Positions 33,861-46,381 of a stretch of 64,000 bases of DNA are shown in pieces. The stretch is from Hofstenia miamia (taxonomy: Eukaryota > Xenacoelomorpha > Acoela > Hofsteniidae), in contig CABFPE010000241.1 in the NCBI GenBank assembly GCA_900660155.1, positions 144,962 through 208,961 of the forward strand, written 5' to 3'. The first letter of the stretch is position 1, and every line of letters begins with the position of its first letter. Made by a program: the position numbers and the translations under genes. The notes below the pieces were generated by a model. That model ran no database searches, was not told where the DNA came from, and worked only from the letters and a program-made list of their open reading frames with translations.

Positions 33861-36800
33861 CATATATAGGTTTATTTCTCACTGTCCTCTGGGGCAGCAC
33901 TCTTTGGCTTGGATCATCATCTTTGATATCTGCTGTATACTCATTGTCGAATTCTTCTTCATGTAAGCTGTCTAAATCATACATATCATATATAATTTCA
34001 TTGCCTTTAATTTGGCATATTTTGAATTCAGCATTGTCATCTATCTTCGTCTCTTTGATGTCTGCTGTTGCTCTCTTCAGATTTTGAAAATGTAATAATC
34101 TATTATTGTCTAGCATATATTCATTGTTTGGTAGTGTTTGTGTTATCATGTGGGGGCAAGACCAAACTGTTTTCAATTTCCAGACTTGGTTTGTGTCTGT
34201 GAGTTTAATCAGTGTGAACGCATATACATTGTCTCCTACCTTGTGTGCATGACCATAGATTTTTTTATTGTAATTGCATTGCTGTCTCACTGCCGACTTT
34301 TTTATGTTGTGACACATTGTTTCATGGATCCCTGTGATCTGATTTTTTAGTTGTTGTACATATGTGTTATCCAATTTTCCACTATAGTTGGTGTACTGCA
34401 TCAAAAGCAGGCTTGCTGCCTCTCTTCCAAACATTGCCTTGAATGGTGATACTCCAGTTGTTGCATGTACCAAGGTGTTGTAATAGTATTCAATCATTTC
34501 AATAACCTCTCTCCATCTGCTTCCTCCTATTCTTGTTGTTGCTACTCTGATTAGCTTGATTAATGTTTGATTGAGTCGCTCTACTGCTCCATTAGCCTGT
34601 GGATGATATGCAGTTGTTTGTTCACTTGCAATTTCTAGGAGTTTTGCCATTTCTTGGAAAAGTCCGCTTTCGAATTGAGGCCCCTTATCTGTTATGATCG
34701 TTTCCATTGGTCCCAGTCTCAGTATCCACTCTTTTAGGACTATTTCAGCTGTGGTCTCTGCCATGGTGTTTTGCATTAGGACCATCCTTGCATATTTGGT
34801 AAAGTTATCTACCATTACTAGTAAATACTGATAGCCTTCTGTGTCCTTCAATAACATCTCCAGATCTATGTGGACTATTTTGTTAGGTTGAGTGACGATG
34901 ATTTTTTCTAGTGGTGCTCACTGTGTAGGAAGTGCTGTTTGTTATTGAGGAGGCATGTCGTGCACTTGTTGATGATGTCTTCCACGACTTTCCTAATGGC
35001 TGTTGTTATGAATCATGCATTAAATGTCTTCTCTGTCTGTGTTATTCCTAAGTGACCTTTCTCATGAATCTTCCGTATTAATTCCCTCTTGAAGTAGTTA
35101 GGGATTGCAATTTGGTTATTCCTAGCTTTGACATATAGTAGTCCATTCCTGTTGACTTTCCATTTGTAGCGTTCATAATACATTGCTGTTATTTTAGATA
35201 GTGTAGTCCGAGGTTCCCTGATCTTCTTTATAATCTCACTGAGGATTATGTCATCTCTTTGTTTGTCCACTATCTCTTGTTCAGTTATCTCTTCTCTTAT
35301 CAGTATCAGTAGTACTGCTTGACCTTTTTTGTCCACATTTATTTCTGGTAGTCCTTCGTACTCAGTGTGTGGCAGGAACTGAAATTGCTTCTTCTCTCCA
35401 TCTGTTTTCACTGCATCTCTCTGGTATTCTGGAAGTGATGTCCAGAAGTCAGTGTTATTATGTAATGTGCCCTTTCTATGTTCGATCGTAAATGTGAACT
35501 CATTTAGGTATTCAATCCACCAAGATACTATTCCGGACTTGTCTCCCAAGAACTTCTTCAGCCAGGCCAATCCACTGTTGTCTGTTCACACTCTAAATTC
35601 TCTTCTGATGAGGAAGTGTCGAAATTTCTTAATACTCTCAATCAATGCGAGCATCTCTACCTTAGTGGAGCTGTAGTTCTCTTCACTTGCCCTCAGCTTG
35701 CGGCTGAAGAACTGAATGGGTACTTCTTTTCCGTTTCTTGTTTGTCCCAATGTTGCTCCAATTGCCACCTTACTCGCATCACAATCTAGTATGAATTTCT
35801 TGTTGTAATCTGGTGTGTTGAGGGAGGGTAATTTCACCAGTTCTTCTTTGATGTTGTTCAATTCCTCCTACTCTTGCCAAGTCCACACGAATGGCACCAA
35901 CTTCCTCATTAATCACGTCACCTTTGCAGTCTTGCCAGCTATATTCAGAATAAAAGTTCCATAATAATTGAAGGATCCCATAATTCTCTGTATATCTTTT
36001 TTGTTGTTTGGTTTTTCTATCTTTCAGATCATTTCTCTGGTGTTGTCCTTCATGCATATTCTACCTTTCTCTATTGTTCTTCCAAGGCACACTATTTTCT
36101 CTTTCAGGATGTTGCACGTATTTCCATTGATGCGAAGTCCAGCATTTTCTAGAATAGTTAACGTCCTCTCCCATTTTTCCAGGTGGTCTTGGACTGTATC
36201 ACTTGTGAATATGATGTTGTCTATATAAGTGTCAACTCCCTCTTCCATTCTATGTGTCTTGTTCTTTAGAACCTTCATTATATACCTCTGAAACGTTGCT
36301 GGTCCATTACAGAGTCTGAACGCGATATATATCCATTTGAACAGACTATATGGAGTTATGAATGCTGTCTTTTCAATGTTGTCTTCTTCCATCTTCACCT
36401 GCCAGTAGGCTTTGCATAGATCCAATGTTGTAAAATATTTGTGTTTACTAGCTTTGTAGAGCATATCTTCTATTGGCAGTAAGGGATACAAATCCTTTTT
36501 TGTTACCCATTTAGCTTGTGAAAGTCAATACATAGATGGTACTTGTTTCCCTGTTTCACGAACATGGTTGGTGCTGCATATGGACTCTCACTTGGCCGAA
36601 TAATTTTGTTGTCAATTAATTCTTCCAGTATATGATTGTATTCTTCTTTCAGCTGCTCAGGCACCCTTCTAACTGGTAGTTTGATCAGTTTGTCTGTTGT
36701 TGTGATGATTTTGTGCTTCTTGCTTACTGCATGACCTACACTTATTGTAGCATCATCCAAGGAACTAAGCTGCAAACAAAGATTAACGTTGAATGATTAA

Positions 36801-37781
36801 TAGTGATCAGAATTATGATTGTAATTGTTGTTTATTTCAGGTATCCTGTATGTGTCTTCTTCTTCTGCTTTCATCCCAATGCCCTTGAGTTGGCTTTTGG
36901 GAGTACTCACGACTTCAATGGTGTTCATCCACTCACCCCTGAGTCGGCCATGTGGAGTACTATCCACTTTCCTTTGCAAGTCCTTGAATTGACCATGCAA
37001 ATTACTCACTCCATCATCGTCTTCAATTGCCTTCCAGATGAGTCTGATGTTAGTTTTGATGTATTTTCCATATATTCTTATCTGAGATCTTTTCAGGTAC
37101 ACATTCTGGTTCATAGCATTGAGAATTGGTATCCTTCCTTTTCCATGTTTTATTGTGCAGAGACTAGACAGCATTGAAACTCATTTGGTATTGATGCCTT
37201 TGTTGTCGTATAGCATTATATCAGCTGTTATAGTGTCTTCTGTCTTGATTGTGTGCATTTTCCATTGATGCGGCTGTAGGTGGATGTCTTCTTGTAGTTG
37301 AAATGTAACTGTTTTCTGCTTCTCCTGTTCCTCTTTGATTTCCATCTCTTCTTCTTTTAATTTTATGGTTTTATTTGCATAGTTAATGACGCATCCATTC
37401 TTTGTCAAAAAATCATTGCCTAATATAACTTCATATGGCAGCAAATTGTTATGTGTATCCACTACTACTAGAGGTTGTTTGAACGTTGTGTTGCAATTCT
37501 CATTTGTGCAATGTTTATCATTCCTTTCATATCAATATAATCCCCTAAAGTGTTGATTAATCTCTTATTACAACTTTTCATATATTCTTGTTTGAATCCC
37601 AATTTCGTAGTGCATTCATCAGTAATTATAGATGTTGCTGCTCTGGTATTGATTGTTGCTTTTGTCATTACTCCGTTAATGGCTATCATTATTGTATTCA
37701 TCATGTCAATGTTCATTAGGATCATTATCGATGCACAGTTGTCATGAGTTGGCACTCTACTTTGTTTTCCAACTCCTTGTC
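33733..37781 (-). pseudogene. pol: Pol of element B
   Basis: Protease, RT, RNase H and integrase in order from right to left, in at least eight pieces. The protease has NTRA where A and C have DTGA. The linker to RT carries an extra ~50-residue insertion with SQLKG-type repeats (near 36900-37020). RT keeps YRLCIDF-like and LCNGPATFQRY motifs, but the catalytic YIDD is YIDN. RNase H has DCDASKVAIGATLG. Integrase keeps TDKGPQFES and GAVERLNQT. Visible breaks: a -1 shift near 36510, TGA at 35586 and 35013 (relatives have arginine there), and others around 35870, 36785 and 37465. The C-terminal integrase frame 33733-34857 is open over 374 codons. Confidence 0.88.
36797..37080 (-). repeat. QLKGM-like repeat insertion between protease and RT of B
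   Basis: The linker contains three related units in frame: GQFKDLQRK, GRLRGEWMN and SQLKGIGMK, the last also matching ORF3 repeats of A in DNA (AGTACTC...AGCCAACT...AAGGGC). Element A has no such repeats in this linker. Confidence 0.6.
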
Positions 37782-39358
37782 AGTTGGTAGTGCTTCCTTG
37801 ATTTCGTCTTCTGTCTGTAATACATCCTCTTCATCATAGTAGGCTTCTTCATCCCCAATTACAATTATTTGTTTTGGGCAATCTGGTTTCTTGTGTCCTT
37901 TCTGTCTGCAACCATAGCATTTAACATCCTTCTCCTTTACTTTCCTCGTCTTACCATCCTTCCCTTTCAACTTTATTATTTTTTCTTGTTTCACTTCAGT
38001 ATAGACTTTGTTGGGGAATGTGCTGCTTGAGATTACTTCTACAAGTTGGTCCCTCTCTATGCCATGTGGCTTTCTCATATATTCAGGCGTTGTTTTCAAT
38101 AGTCGCTTGTATGCCGACCACTTTTCTAATCATCCTTTCTAATTTATTGTCAATGTCACATTTAATTTCAAACTGGGTTCTGATGACCTCAGGCATCTCC
38201 TTGCAGATGTCGGATTTTGAATAACTGTTTCCTCTTGAACTAAGCATTAGTAGTTGCTCAACTTGTTGCATGTAGTTTCAGATATCATTGGTTTTCTTCA
38301 TTTTTGTTGCATTCAAAATGATCCAGTACTGATTTTTAAAATTTTCATTCTTGTAATAATTGATGAAGTCTCTGATTAGTAGTTGATAATTTCTCTTTGT
38401 TTCTGCATCCAGAAGCAAGTAGTGTTGGGATGCTGCTCCTGTTAGATATAATGGGAGTCTTGCTGCTGCTGCCTGTTGGCTCACTTTTTGTTCTGCCATC
38501 GTCAGTTCAAACATTTGCAACCACTCAGCAAATGTGGGATTATAACCATCTACCCTTCCATTGAATTTGGGTAGTGTTGCTTTACACGGTATCATGTTGC
38601 TGGCTGTTGATTGTGGCAGAATTGAACTCTCGTATTTTGGTTTCTTGTGATTTTTTATTGTGTCTTCTTGCAGTTGCATGGTCACTGCTTTGGTAATTTT
38701 GTTTACAATTTTCTGTTTTTTGAAGTCAGAATCTTTGTCTGATTCTTCATATGTTACCTCTTTGCAGGTCAGTATGTGCAGTGCCTGTAACTTGCTCTCC
38801 TTTCGTGAGTTTGCATGTTGTTTCTATTCTCCTCTTCCATTAGTTGTAGCAATCTCAATTTATCTTTCAACTGTTCTAGTTCCCCCGCCTGTAGGTCATT
38901 ATATTTGATTAATTGTCTGTTTGTTCTCTCCAGTTCTTGGTTTCTTTCTTGCCATTGCTGGTTTTGTTTCAGAAACCTTTTATTAGATTCCAATAGTTGT
39001 TGGGTAAGAGTTTTGATTTTGTTTTGGAACAGTTGATTCTGTTCCTCTAATCACATTTCCATGTTCACTCTGATCTCACTCAATATCATTTCATTTTGTT
39101 GTTCCATCTCCTTGACTTTCTCAGTCAATTGTTCTACTTGTTGTCTAAAGAGTTCTTAATTTTCCTGGCTCTTCCTTAACATGATCATTATATCCAATGG
39201 GTTTGTGTCTGGGGGTTCGTTTCTGGGGGTCAACTGAGGGACTGTAATTCCGTGTCCATTGCTGAATTCTCACCAAAATATGGCAATGAACATATCATTC
39301 TGGGGGTTACTGCCTTAACTGCAGTTTTTTTCACGCTTCCTTTTTTTCCTTTTGTCAT
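37725..39358 (-). pseudogene. gag: Gag of element B
   Basis: ATG at 39358 opens a basic start (MTKGKKGSVKKTAVK), followed by a coiled coil rich in Q, E and N, the capsid-like segment LPKFNGRVDGYNPTFAEW, and a CCHC knuckle CYGCRQKGHKKPDC. Broken by several stops and shifts: after ~42 and ~65 codons, near 39052, 38769 and 38278, and near 38083. The C-terminal end overlaps the protease frame at -1, but the TTTAAAT slippery site of A and C is not conserved here. Confidence 0.85.
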
Positions 39359-39475
39359 TTTTTCTTCTGGTTCATAGTGGCTTTCCTATCTCTAGGTCGC
39401 GATTCCAGGATCCCAGTGAAGTGCTTCTGTTTGGTTTCAGGTATCTCTCTCTATTGACTAGTTGTTTTTCCATGT

Positions 39476-42400
39476 AACTGTTATTCTTGGACTTGACTAA
39501 GTGTCATCTCCTCTGGGTTGGACATGTTGGCTCTTTTCATCATAATGATCTCAATCCTCTTTGTAACATCGTAGTACCAAGTAATGGTTTCAACATTGTT
39601 CACCCACATCAAATCGCCAGTCACTTGGAAGAGGATAAGCACACGAGGCTGCAGTGTGGCGAGTCTTTCCTGGATCGCTTGCAATTGCATATGGATTGGT
39701 AATCCACGCGTAAAAATATCTGTTATGGTGAGTTTGCCATCAATGAATACTCACTCGGGATTTCCTCCTGCTATGAGTTTCTCTCTTACAACTTTGTACT
39801 CACCCATTCTACTGGCTTTGATCGCTTCTTGTTTACTGTTTACAAAGTTAATGTGATCAGATAAATGAGCAGCAACCTTCTTTTTGGGCTTTCTTACTTT
39901 CCATTTGGGCTGGATCAATGGGGTTTCAATCGTAGGCAGTGGGATACATAAAAGATTTGAAGTTTTTATCTTCTTTTCCATCTCACTGAACTTTGCAGGG
40001 GAGGCTAGAGTGGCTTGATCAAGGAATTTGTGCGTTGATCCAGGCAATCACTGTACAAATCATCTTTCCTCAGAGTCCTTTTTGTCGTAGGCATTTGATC
40101 TGTTGATTGGAGATTCATACGCAGGAAGTGGTGCATTCTACGTCCAGAGCAACATGTCGCCCCAGGGACTGTAGAATGACCAACTCCTCCTTTGTGAACA
40201 TCTCTGTGAGGCACCACTTCATCAATGAAAGGACATCTTTATTGTGGCTGTTGACCAAAACTCTCTGCTGTACAGTAAGGTCATTGAGAAATTTGCTAGG
40301 ATCATGCTTGACCATTAGAATATGTTCATCTTTGGTTATGGACCATTGCAGCATTGGCTTAGGAGAGATTGCATTGCCTCCGAATTTTTCCAAATTTACT
40401 TTTTCAATCAAGTCCTGAATGTGGGGAGACATTTGTACCACCTGGTTGAAAATGGTGATGGGAATAATCTTAAAAAATTTGTTGACATGCCTGGCTGACT
40501 TGATGAATTGGCCATACCAACATTCTGGATACTTCATTTGCTGCATGCTGAACAGAGCTTCGTTCTTACCATGGATGTAGGATACATGATTTGATCAAGG
40601 AATGTGTGCTTTGAGCCAGTAGATGTCATACTTGATGACTTGATCAGGGGAGCATTGTCTGAATGAAAGATAGCAAACTTAGTTTTGGCTGTTGCGCCCC
40701 ACATATATTTTTTAACTGTGTTGGAAAAAATATTTATGTCTGTTGTGCCCCACATGTATTTTTTAACTGTGTCAGAAAAAATATTAATGTCTGAAAGACA
40801 AATTCCAAGTTGATTGCTAGTTAACATAATCAACATCTTGCCTGTAACACTACTCGCCCCCACCAGTTGGGCATAATATTTTTCAAAATTGTCCATAGGC
40901 CTTTTCGTTTTGCCAGGAGAGGAGGGAGGACTGCATTTGTAAAGCAGCCAATTCTTTACTTTCCATGACAGTGGACAAACAGCTAACTCGTGAATCATTG
41001 TCTTTGTGAGGGTCAACCTTTTTTCATGTGACATAGGTATTTGTAAGTGTGGTTCTTTGGTTAGGTATATTGCGAGAATCCAAATGGCTCCTCTGGCGTA
41101 TATGTCCTGTAAATTTTTCTTGGCAAAAAGACGTTCCTTAAAATTCTTCTTATCTTGTGTGTTGTAGGAGACTTTGATGTCTCAAAGAGTTCTTTCCACT
41201 GATGAGTGGTAACTTTGTGATGGGCTTGATATATCTAGGTGGGGCCAATCAGACTCGGGGTTGAAGTCTGCCTTCAGATCAGACCAAATGGTTTGAATCT
41301 CGTCTAACAGTTGGCTGCTTTGAGCGAACGTGAAACTTACTCTCATGTCAGTTACTGTAACTAGCAACAGAGTGTTGGGGTCCATCACTTCCAAGGTCTG
41401 AGATTGGAGCATAACATCAATAATCAATTTCTGGTCGACGGCTAGATGGTGGGATGGTACCCGCTGACACAAAAGTAGATATGTATATATGAGCCTAGTG
41501 ATGGGGAGGTGGCTCGTTGAGTGTGATGATATAGGAGTGTAATCTTCTTTCAATAATATCAAAAAATTCTCCATATGAAAATGTAAGTTCTCGATTGGTT
41601 CGGGTACTGTAGTCTCGCACTCACCACAGACTATCATTATAAGACGGATGCCCTCGACTTTAGCAATGCGGTAAGCGATCTCGATCTGCTCCATGATATC
41701 CTCTGTTTGTATTTCAGTTATTCGTAGAAAATAGATAAAGAGGAGGTTCTGAAAATTGATGTTGACACACTCGAAGCTGTCGATTGTTTTACCACTATTC
41801 AAAAACTGGCAAAAGTTATAAATATTAAAGTCATCATTGAAAAAGGTGTGAACAGTGCTGCGCCAATACAGACGACTCAAACTTTCCATCATTCTGGAGT
41901 CATAGCCAATGATCATATTAATTTTGGGGTGACGGGAGGCATCTATGACAAATGGAATAACGTCTATAGAGCAATTCATGTTGCATCCGTTGTATGTGCG
42001 GCAAAGCTGATCTTTCATTTCATCAGATATATTGTCACGGATGATGGCTGTAGCTTTTCTTGTGGCAATGTAGTAAGGGTGAAGGGTCTCATCACCAACT
42101 TTGGATATTTTTCTTCTTCTTTCTTCTGTCTTCTGAGATCTCACAGTAGAAGTTGCAGTGGAAGAGGTCGAGGGGGCTATCAAGTCGCTCTTTTGGGGGG
42201 TATTTACAAGTTGTAAAGCACTAAAAGGTACTCTAGAATTATCAGTTTGTAATGTAGGTGTGGCCAGCTCCTCTTGCGCACGTGGGGAAACGTGTCTCTC
42301 CACGTAGGGGCGAGATGTGGAGGGCGTCATGGAAAATGCTGTCTGCTCTCTGAGTCGTGGAGGAACGTGTCGCCCACACGGAATCAGACTCTGCTCAGCA

Positions 42401-42520
42401 CCATCATGACGTCCTCTTTTCCTTGTGCGTGCCTCAGCAAGCGGAGATACGTGTCTCTCGTGCTAGGTCTGCTATCTTCCATCCTTCTTCTCACTTGGCA
42501 GCGGGATGGTGGAGCTGGTG
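39476..42520 (-). pseudogene. ORF3 of element C, unknown function
   Basis: Long ORF3 overlapping the end of pol in another frame; no obvious single start. The N-terminus is basic, with three units of the type ERHVSP or GRHVPP. Then LHPYYIATRK and VIPFVID..., matching A and D. A middle module absent from A follows: KNWLLY, FEKYY, SNQLGI and KYMW, ending near YPEC (41030-40500). The end holds RVLILFQVTGDLMW and RIEIIMMKR. Breaks: TGA at 41182, a shift near 40540, shifts near 40120-40040, a stop near 39750, and truncation at ~39480. A 51-bp tandem duplication lies at 40696-40797. No signal peptide or membrane helix is visible. Family not recognised. Confidence 0.78.
40696..40797 (-). repeat. 51-bp in-frame tandem duplication in ORF3 of C
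   Basis: Two adjacent copies code for DINIFSDTVKKYMWGTT and DINIFSNTVKKYMWGAT. Element D has a single equivalent, so this is a duplication in C. Confidence 0.85.
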
Positions 42521-45500
42521 ACTCTCGTTTTCGATTTGATTTGTTCATTCCTAAATGGAGTTATAAGATTTAAATCCCAAATGCTGGGATCATAAGCGTG
42601 AGTAGTTCTTGCCCTTCTTTGGGGGAGCATATGTGTTTCTAAGTTATCAGAATTATATTATCACAATTGTACTCAATGTCGGAAAATTCATCCTCTGAAA
42701 AACTAGTTAAATTATCATATTTTTCATATACATCGACACCATTGTCTACTAACGTGAATTCGTTATTATTGTCTATTATCACATGCTCTATGTCTTTTAT
42801 AGCTCGTTTGAGCCTTTGAAAATGTACCATTTTACCGTTGTTTAAAGTATAGGTGTTATGATCAAGCACTTTTTCTATCGTAAAGGGGCCTTGCCAATCA
42901 TTTGCGAGTTTATGTACTTGATTACTATCCATTGTAATGTGGGGCAGATAAGCAAAGACTCTGTTGCCGCATTTATGCGGCTCACCATATATCTTTTTAT
43001 TAAAGGTTTTCTTTTGTCTTATACTAGACTGATTCGTGTTATGACAGATTGTCAAGTGAATTTGTTGCATATCATTAATTAGTCTATTCACATAGCTCTC
43101 CACATTGTTGTCAGCATATTTTGGGAACATCATTGCCAAGGATGTAGCAGCCTCTCGACCGAACATGGCTTTGAAGGGGCTCACACCAGTGGTTGTATGA
43201 ACTGATGTGTTATAAAAATACTCGACACATTCTACAATTTGCCTCCATTGTTTTCCTGCAGCTCGGGATAATGCTACCCAAATCAATTTTATAAGGGTTC
43301 GGTTTAATTGTTCTACCAATCCGTTCACTTGGTGATGGTAAGCAGTGGTCAGTTCGTGAACCACTTCTAGTTCTTTCATCAAAGCACGTAAAAGATTACT
43401 TTCAAATTGAGGACCTCTATCAGAAACTAATTTGCGCATGGGTCCATATTTTAAGATCCATTCTTTAATTATTTTGTCAGCAACTTTTTCTGCAGTTGTG
43501 CTACTTAAAGGAATTATGCAGGTGAACTTGGTAAAGTGGTCTACCATCACGAGTAGATACTGAAAACCCTCGTCGTCTTTTGATAATTGTTCGAGATCAA
43601 CATGCACTAACTCATTAGGGCTTTCTGCAGACCATGATTCCATTTCAGCTCTTTGTTGAGGAAAGTGATTGATGTTGTTGAGTAAACATTTTTCGCATTT
43701 ATCAATGACATCTGTTATGGTAGCTCATATTCCAGTGGTGACGTATCTGGAGTTAAAGGTTTTCTCAGTCTGGAGGATGCCTAGGTGACCTCTCTCATGA
43801 ACTCTACATACAAGATCCCTTTTAAAATACTCAGGGATAGCAAGTCGATTGTTGTGTTTACTCTTAGCATACAATAAACCATTATCGTTTACGTGCCAGT
43901 TGTAATGATGGAAATAACGATTCACTTCCAGAGACGTGGGGAAGTATGGATCCTTCATCCTTTCATTATTTAGTCCAATATCCAGTCACGGTGTTGGTAG
44001 TGAACTATTTCTTCTTCAGAAATTTCCTCTCTCATAAGGATGGCAAGGATGGGTTTTCCGTTTCTATCTGCATTGATCTCGGGTATCAGTTGATACTCAG
44101 TGTGGGGGATGAATGAAAAAGGAACCTTCTCCCCATTTGGTTTCTTGAGATCTCGCTCATAACTCGGCAATGCAGTCCAATAGTCGGCGTTCAGGTGGAG
44201 TCTGCCTGGGCAATGCTTGATCATGAATGAAAAATCATTTAAGTACTCTATCCAGTGGGCAACTATGTTTGATTTGTTGCCGCTAAATTTTTTCAGCCAA
44301 GTGAGAGCGCTGTTGTCGGTTCTCACAGTGAACTTATGGCCCAGTATGAAATAGCGAAATTTCTTCAGTGATTCAACTAAAGCAAGCATCTCACACTTAG
44401 TCACGCCATAGTTTTTCTCTGAAGCCCTGAGTTTTCGACTAAAATACTGGACAGGACTCTTGACTCTGTTGATGTCCTGGCTCAAGATCCCACTAATGGC
44501 AACAGTACTTGCATCACAATCAATTATAAAATCCTTAGAGTAGTCAGGAGTATTCAAAGATGGTATCTTTTTGAGTTCAGTTTTGATGCCATCAAGAGCC
44601 TCTTGCTCCTGCCACGTCCACTTGAAATCTACAGACTTTTTTAATAAATTCGAGATAGTTTTTGTTTTCTCGGCAAGGTCCGGGATAAACATTCCATAGT
44701 AATTAAGGAAGCCCATCAATCGCTGCACATCTCGGCGGCTTCGTGGCATTTCAATCTTTTCCAAGAAATCTTTAGCATTGTTCTTTATAGAGATCTTGCC
44801 TGGTTCAACGACTTGGCCAAGAAAAATTACCTTCGTCTGGGCTAATGAGCACTTTGTTCCATTGACTTTCAATCCTGCCTTCTGCAATAGATCTAATGTA
44901 CGACCAAGTTTAGTTAGATGTTCCTCAAAAGTATTGCTGGCAACCAAGATATCGTCTATGTAAGCTGATATGCCTGGTTCAAGAAGGTTGGCATCATCTT
45001 TGAGCACCTTGGTTACATAGTGCTGGAAGGTGGCTGGCGCATTACATAGACCAAAGGCCATATACTTCCACTCATACAGACCATAAGGGGTGATGAAGGC
45101 TGTTTTAGGGATGTTGGAAGGGCGCATCGGTACCTGCCAGTACGCTTTGCACAAATCAAGGCAGGAAAAGAATTTATATTTGCTGGCATTGTATAGGAGG
45201 TCTTTGATCCTCAGTAATGGATACGCATCCTTAATTGTTATGTCATTAAGCTTTCTGAAGTCAATGCACAGCCGATACTTCTCGCCTTGCTGAATGAACA
45301 TGGTAGGAGCAGCGTAGGGGCTGTTGCTTCCCTGTATGATGCCACTTTTGATTAAATCACTGAGGATCTTTTCATACTCTGGCTTTAAATTTTCGGGAAC
45401 ACGGCGCACTGGTAGCCTGATTGGTCTATCATTCTTCAATTCAATCGCGTGTTCTTTGCCTATCGCCTGGCCGACGCTAATTGTCCCATAGTTAAACACG

Positions 45501-46381
45501 TCGTGTTTACTATGAAGTAAAGAGACTAACGGTTTTCTCTCTCTCTGGTTGAGATGAGGATGGGAGTTATCGGTAACTGTTGGTACTCTAATTGGACTTA
45601 TGGGCTCTCCCAGATCATGAACTGCGGTACATATTGGTAGACAGGTGACAGGGATGTTTTCAACTTTGACTGGCACTCCTACTAACTGCAATTGAGAAAC
45701 TCCAATCTTGACGGGAGAATTTGCTCCATTTAGAACAGTAACATGTGTTTTTCCTTTTGTCACTCTGCATAAGTCTGGCGAAAAAGAGATTCCACGCACA
45801 TACTTGCCTCTCTGTCCCGAAATCATTACGTCCCCATTAATGCCATCCTCAGAGGATACGGCGACTTGAGTCCAATGCTTGGGTTCGATTGATATGGGTT
45901 CTTCCAAATTAAAGATGACTTCTCTCTCAGGAATAGTAGCCAATTGAGTAGCTCCCTGGTCTTTAATAGCAATTGTGTTATTTTTGAAATCGATCACACA
46001 AGAGTTTCTTTCCAGGAAATCATTTCCCAGGATGAGATCATACGGGAGGCGATGATTTGACGTGTTGATTACCAAAAGGTCTACTTCAAATGGCTCAGCG
46101 TGAATTTTTATCGAAGCATCCCTTAACTTCCCTTTCAGAGAAAGAGGGTTTCCTGAAGCATCGATGAGTTTCGCACCAGAGGGATCCAAAGAGTCTCGAT
46201 TTAAACATAACTCCCTACAGCACTCATCACTGATTATAGAAGCCGCAGCTCCGGTATCCACTGTGGCATTAAAGATATTGCCATTCATCTCGATGGGTAT
46301 TAGATTCTTCCTTATTAACTGGGTGATTACTAATATGTTTTGTGCACGTTTTATGGGAGGCGGCGCTCCAATTAATTTAAA
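42472..46381 (-). pseudogene. pol: Pol of element C
   Basis: Entered by -1 frameshift at TTTAAAT. A 772-codon frame (46288-43970) is open through protease (VDTGAAASI), RT (KYRLCIDFRKLND, LCNAPATFQHYV, catalytic YIDDIL intact) and RNase H (DCDASTVAISGILSQ, RTDNSALTWLKKF). It then meets TAA at 43970 and a 1-base shift. Integrase follows with HERGHLG, TGA at 43725 within the zinc domain, CEKC, HVDLEQL, SDRGPQFES and VEQLNRT. A further shift near 42630 precedes the final segment, which ends at TAG 42472 and keeps the YDP-x-IWDLNLIT motif shared with A and B. RT and RNase H look chemically intact; integrase is broken. Confidence 0.9.

Larger units (their letters stand above)
33559..39475 (-). mobile_element. 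Element B: Ty3/gypsy-type retrotransposon, truncated both ends
   Basis: Minus-strand relative of A with leader, gag, pol and only the first codons of ORF3. No LTR, primer site or polypurine tract is present. The left edge (33559) abuts the duplicated 1241-bp block, and the right edge (about 39475) abuts the ORF3 of element C. Many frameshifts and stops, a mutated protease site and a mutated polymerase site make it inactive. The junctions may be deletions, recombination between elements, or assembly joins. Confidence 0.88.
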
